Shown: positions 60,094 through 64,000 of the stretch, piece by piece | Layout of the letters: each line of letters opens with the position of its first letter | Position numbering within the stretch: position 1 is the stretch's first letter | Assembly (NCBI GenBank): GCA_015680685.1 | Contig: MNCI01038350.1 | Location: 7,837-71,836 of the forward strand | DNA from: Gnetum montanum | Lineage: Eukaryota > Streptophyta > Gnetopsida > Gnetales > Gnetaceae | Direction: 5' to 3' | DNA length: 64,000 bases | Notes under the pieces: model-generated | Seen by the model: the letters and a program-made list of their open reading frames with translations, nothing else | Told to the model about the DNA's origin: nothing | Database searches by the model: none | Made by a program: the position numbers and the translations under genes

Positions 60094-61212
60094 TTATTGT
60101 CTTCTTCATATGATTTTAATAATCATTTATCATTTGAGTTACTAGATATTGGATCATCTTAACACCATTGGAAAATAATATAGGTATAATATAACTTACT
60201 ATTACTATAATAGAATGCTATAAAATCCACTTTATATTTTATAAATACCATAATTGATTCCAAAGTTTCAGTTTATTTGTTATGTTGGATTATGGAGCAT
60301 TTGATTTATACAAACTTATCATGTTATCATCATGATCATGTGAGTGTAGGATATGTGATGTTGGAGAGTGGTTAGTCATAATTACTAGGTGACCTTGGAA
60401 AATTCTATCCTTTCCTCTCATAAGCCCAAACCCTCAGGTATGATGATCCATGGTTATCTTGTGAACAATGGGGTGAAGTGTGTTTATCTCTACTTGAGAA
60501 TCCTTAGCCACTCAGGAGACTTGCTATGATGCCACCAATCAAAGGCACATACACGAGGGTTGAACTGCACCATGGGCAAATTTTATAAAAGGACCATGCT
60601 CTTTGGCAGTGTAGCTAATCGGCCAGACTCATGTTGGAATTCCTACCTCAAGAATGAAGTACACCATGAGCAAAGTTTCCTTTAAAAAAAACAAAAAAAT
60701 GAGGACCATGTTCATTAGCAGTGTAATAAGTTCTTGAGCATGATGGGATCTGGCAGCACTCTTCACCCTAACCTCTATTTTCCTTTTTAAATTTAAGTTT
60801 TCAAAAACAAAAAAAATTTGAAAGTTGTGGCTTACTATGATCTAACATGAGCTTTAGCTCATTCTCCTCATTAAGTTTTGTATAAGTTACTTGCTCAAAA
60901 TAGTCTGCATAATTTTACTATTATGAGAGCTTAAACATATATCTATATATATATATAATTACACACATATATATATAGATATTAATTAAAATAACAATAA
61001 ATTATATACTTAGATTTTAATGGTTGTTTGGATAGCCTATGTCGGTGTCTTTTTCGATTATTTGATTATCTTGATCATGTTTAGAACATTATAGTTTACT
61101 TTCAGATTTGTATTTCTTGTTTCATGTTGTTTTTGTTTTCCCATCTATTGCATTTTCATTCAAAATTTTATGGTCCTTGCACTAACATGCAATCTGTAGT
61201 TTGGGGGCTAAG
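60094..61212 (+). other. E4 3' untranslated region and polypurine tract
   Basis: Non-coding. Contains two similar blocks (about 60,565-60,615 and 60,656-60,730, sharing CACCATG-GCAAA and GGACCATG-TC-TT-GCAGTGTA), the 16-bp inverted repeat at 60,939-60,982, and the polypurine tract TTTGGGGGCTAAG just before the LTR at 61,213. Confidence 0.6.
60939..60982. repeat. 16-bp perfect inverted repeat, AT-rich
   Basis: Arms ATATCTATATATATAT (60,939-60,954) and ATATATATATAGATAT (60,967-60,982) are exact reverse complements around a 12-nt centre. Prone to cruciform or hairpin formation; much of it is (TA)n. Confidence 0.8.
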
Positions 61213-61908
61213 TGTTGGGGCCAACCTCATCCATGCTAGGCATAGGGCCTTGACCAAATGAAATGTTCTTTTTCAAAAAAGGTTAAAAAAAAGTATTTTG
61301 ACATAAACCATAAAACTTAAGGCTTTTTTTTTTTGCTCATTTTCTTATTTTAGTTTTCCCATAGGCTGCTATTACAACGGAGCCAGCCAAAGCCAGGGGG
61401 GGAGGTGGTAGCACGAGAGTTTGCAAGGACGATTTTTCTGTTTTGCTGGTAGGCAACACCGACATCGGAGGCGTTTTCGGCCATCTTCTCTCTTCTACCA
61501 GCAGGCGGCAGAACATCAACAACAGTTGCAGACATATTGCAAATGCCAGTGTGTTTGCCCTGCAGTAGCAATTGCTAAACGACGATTTTTTTATTTTCTC
61601 AGACAGAAACAAACACGTTTTTTTTTTTTTTCTTTCTGCCCAAGTCTTTCTTTCTGCCTATAAATAGAAACCTGGTAGAGACAGGTTGTATGCACAAGCA
61701 ACACAAATAGCATTAACATCATTTTGTTCTTTATTTATTTGCTTTTAAACAACAGAACAAATTTTTCTCTTTGACTCTTTTATATTGCACAAATTATTTA
61801 ACTTTTCAGTATTCTTATTAAATTTAAAGCTTTTAATATTTTGTTTTAAAAATTGTTATTATTGTGATAGTTTCCTAAAACAAGTTGTCCAAAATTTACG
61901 CATCAACA
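61213..61908 (+). repeat. E4 3' LTR (696 bp)
   Basis: TGTTGGGGCCAACC...ACGCATCAACA. The U3 part has a G+C-rich block (61,360-61,590) and a TATA box TATAAATA at 61,659-61,666 followed by a leader. Followed by target-site copy CTACC. Confidence 0.82.
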
Positions 61909-62316
61909 CTACCCATGAATGCCCCCATTCTCCACTGCAACACATCCTCAACATCAGTTTATGATCCCTTGAAACGGACTCCCGATGGAAAAGCATGATC
62001 AAACTCATCACGGATTCCCTCACCGCAGAATGTATGGATGCCCTTGAAACTTTCTGCACTTTCTTACACTATTCCAAGCACCTTTCCCGGACGACAATCA
62101 ATTTTGGGGATGTAATAGAAGAACATGTGTTGAGGACTCTGCAAAAAGAAGGCCTGATCTTTGGATGGGGTGACGGTTATAGAGTCCGGGTCGCAGACCC
62201 AATCATGCGTCACTGCATCTCAAAATCCATGCATATGGACAAAATCCATGCATATGGACAGGTGTTTTAGTACTGAAAACCAAGTGCAAGACTTCAATAT
62301 GGAGATAAGACGGCAG
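61909..62316 (+). pseudogene. NB-ARC resistance-gene fragment, 3' part
   Basis: Continuation of the exon broken by E4. After the target-site copy the frame reads HECPHSPLQHILNISL, a TGA, SLETDSRWKSMIKLITDSL, ALETFCTFLHYSKHLSRTTI and LQKEGLIFGWGDGYRVRVAD, resembling the ARC2/winged-helix part of NB-ARC (EGLI wording). A 19-bp tandem duplication (62,222-62,259) shifts the frame. The other frame then gives MHMDRCFSTENQVQDFNMEI up to a donor-like site CGGCAG/GTATTA at 62,316. The LRR region is not seen in the window. Confidence 0.68.
62222..62259 (+). repeat. 19-bp exact tandem duplication
   Basis: AAAATCCATGCATATGGAC occurs twice head to tail; 19 bp is not a multiple of three, so it causes a frameshift in the NB-ARC exon. 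The unit contains the palindromic core CCATGCATATGG (one mismatch). Confidence 0.9.
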
Positions 62317-63235
62317 GTATTACGTTTTCTAATTATTTCTTTTCATAATTAATTGTGTTGCTTTAATAGCAATTTTGCTTAAATATTATTTTAATTTTAT
62401 TTATAATACATGTAAAATTCCCTTATTGTTTGACTGAATTTAGTTGTTTATATCAATGTATTTAAAATAGCAACCAATTTTAATATTTTGCCCTTAAAAT
62501 TTGCTATCTATGGATATAAAATTCAAGTTTCCGTAGATCGGTAAAAACATTCGCATTCATCCCGGAAAAATATATATTAACTTGTCTAAACCTTCAGCTC
62601 ACTTCTTGAATTTGTTCATGGGTAGTTGATTACCAGAGATATTACTTTGTACTCGAAAGTACTGAGTTATTTAAGACTATCAAAGTCAAGTTTCCATATA
62701 TTGAAAAAGACATTCAAATTCATCCCGGAAAAGTATATATATTAAGTTGTGTTGATGGCTAACTGATTACTATACGGACATAACTTTGCATTTGAGAGTA
62801 TTGAGTTCATAACTTTGTGCTAACACGCTATACACGGTGGTGGCCTGGAGACATTATCCCAATTTCGAATCGCCTTACGTTACAAGGAAGAAAAAAAAAA
62901 CTCTTCGAATTCTTGAACTTATGAATAAAATTATTTGTATTTCTTTAAATTGACATATGCATTAAATTTCTTATATTTTACATTTTTGGCCCTGTTGGAC
63001 AACTGGTACAACTTGGCAACTTTTTCCGGTGTCGTGAACAATACACCGCAGTTTAAAACCTGCATTACCTTATAGCACAGAGAATTAAATTTCGTTTTCA
63101 TATTACAAATTCCATATTAAGCTGTAGCTGAGCATTTGAAGTACCCGCTGCATATAATTTTACTTTATTATTTCAAACAACAAGTTATTCCTTCTCACTT
63201 GCACCAATATTATATTAAATTTAAATAAAGAAAGC
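62317..63235 (+). other. Probable intron or 3' flank of the NB-ARC fragment
   Basis: Starts at a GTATTA donor-like site and turns A/T-rich. It includes a diverged direct duplication of about 150 bp, period 163 bp (62,523 and 62,686). No coding frame seen. Confidence 0.45.
62523..62810 (+). repeat. Direct duplication, 163-bp period
   Basis: Both units share TCAAGTTTCC, CATTC, ATTCATCCCGGAAAA, TATATATTAA and GATTAC, then GAGTTAT or GAGTTCAT. The copies differ at roughly one position in five by eye. Confidence 0.65.
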
Positions 63236-63593
63236 TGCAAGAAATAAAGAAAAATACAGAGTTACCCCGGGAAAACCTTCAAGGTGAAAAACCCTAACAA
63301 AGAATTGCTCTTAGATTGTTAGTAGTACAGCTTCAAAAGACTGAATGTCAAAAGGAATTTACAAAGGAAGGGAGATGATTCTCAAGCATGTACTTTGAAA
63401 ATGTGATGCATTTGATGCATCCTTTGATCTCCTTATATATTGTCATGGAACCCAAAATTAAAAGTGATAAGGTAGTTTATTTTGGTAAGGATAGATACAA
63501 GACCAATTATAACATAGACAAGAATAAAAATAGAATAAGGTAGGGTAGAAATATCAAGAAAATCAAGGTAGATTTGCCTTCATCCACCTCACA
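63236..63593 (-). repeat. Ty1/copia 3' LTR (about 358 bp)
   Basis: On the - strand it begins TGTGAGGTGGATGAAGG after a purine tract (CAAGAGGGAGAAT) and ends near TTTATTTCTTGCA. The end is chosen from the TG...CA rule and no second LTR is available, so the distal boundary is tentative. CCTTATATATTG-like and CCCGGGGTAACTCTG blocks fit a short copia LTR. Confidence 0.55.
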
Positions 63594-63639
63594 ATTCTCC
63601 CTCTTGAAGGTAAAGCTAGTTTGAAGAATGGTCCAAACC

Positions 63640-64000
63640 ATTTTAAGAAATCAAGTTAGAAGAAGACCAAATGCTAATCGGCACTAGAGAAACTTTTTAG
63701 CAGGAGTTAACTTGGTAAGTACATTTGCATAATTTGCTTTAATTGAAATTTTATTTAGAAGAATCCATTGCTTTTTAATTTCCTTCTATATATAGTGATA
63801 CTATATCTCAATGTGTTTCATTTGGGCATGAAAGGTTGGATTCTTAGATATGCTTATGGCACTTTGACTATCACAGCCAATATTAATCGGAGTCTAAGTG
63901 ATGCCAAGTTCTGTTATTAGCCTTTGGAGCCATATGGCCTCTCTACATGCCAAGCTAGTCGCAACATATTTAGCTTTAGTGGTAGATTGAGCAACACAAG
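63640..64000 (-). pseudogene. Ty1/copia RNase H C-terminal part
   Basis: The - strand frame from the window edge reads AQSTTKAKYVATSLACREAI, WLQRLITELGI, INIGCDSQSAISISKNPTFH, MKHIEI, a stop, and ANYANVLTKLTPAKKF. This matches the copia RNase H tail (STTEAEYVA...CDNQSAI.LA.NP.FH.RTKHI...ADILTK). The Glu of AEY reads Lys. Stops show inactivity. The element continues beyond the window. Confidence 0.8.

Larger units (their letters stand above)
56617..61908 (+). mobile_element. E4: Ty3/gypsy element inserted in the NB-ARC exon, RT deleted
   Basis: 5.29-kb element with incomplete 5' LTR (about 56,617-57,166), gag, protease, a short integrase C-terminus, polypurine tract and 3' LTR (61,213-61,908). 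The target-site duplication CTACC occurs at 56,612-56,616 and 61,909-61,913. The LTR ends are TGTTG...CAACA (left end mutated to TATTG). RT, RNase H and the integrase core are missing: the protease frame is followed within about 400 bp by the integrase tail. It retains fewer stops than E0, E1 and E2 and so may be younger. Confidence 0.85.

Noticed and set aside
1-64000. In-frame TAG/TAA/TGA codons as proof of cytosine deamination
   Set aside because: Every stop codon is one C-to-T step from a Gln or Arg codon by the genetic code, so stops alone prove nothing. Only the primer-binding-site and LTR comparisons are used.

Overview
The window is plant nuclear DNA: AT-rich, dense with decayed transposable elements, and without an intact protein-coding gene. 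A gymnosperm is the most likely source. The Ty3-type element at 19.3-25.1 kb has the order protease, RNase H, reverse transcriptase, with protease-tail wording that I associate with conifer genomes, and the window also holds endogenous pararetrovirus, RTE and L1 relics, a tRNA-derived SINE family and an NB-ARC resistance-gene fragment. The species itself cannot be read from the sequence.

Layout. 0-3.7 kb: gag and protease of a Ty3/gypsy element (E0, + strand). 4.3-7.25 kb: a decayed, apparently multi-exon gene on the - strand. 7.29-19.3 kb: element E1 (5' LTR, primer-binding site, gag, long spacer), split by a full-length L1-type LINE (12,157-18,166, - strand) with an 18-bp target-site duplication. 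19.3-25.07 kb: element E3 (gag tail, 170-bp assembly gap, protease, RNase H, truncated RT) and its 3.36-kb 3' LTR, which carries a piece of a host BRO1-domain gene. 25.07-27.1 kb: a second copy (E5, - strand) of the E0 family. 27.1-37 kb: AT-rich relics: repeat clusters, L1 and RTE fragments, SINE copies and an endogenous caulimovirid. 37,017-46,289: element E2, complete from LTR to LTR with target-site duplication GTTCC, encoding gag plus a second ORF but no pol. 46.3-55.8 kb: mostly featureless AT-rich DNA with a second RTE copy and a SINE. 55.9-62.3 kb: an NB-ARC gene fragment interrupted in frame by a gag-protease-integrase-tail element (E4, target-site duplication CTACC). 63.2-64 kb: the 3' end of a Ty1/copia element on the - strand.

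The parts do not act together as an operon or pathway. The window is a record of nested insertions. The most informative points are the BRO1 fragment with intron sequence inside an LTR, the NB-ARC exon that reads in frame across the E4 insertion once one target-site copy is removed, a ~33-bp segment that lies in opposite orientation in the two E4 LTR copies, the split-exon gene on the - strand at 4.3-7.25 kb, and the gag-plus-accessory-ORF architecture of E2. All identifications come from reading translations and comparing segments by eye; no database search was run.
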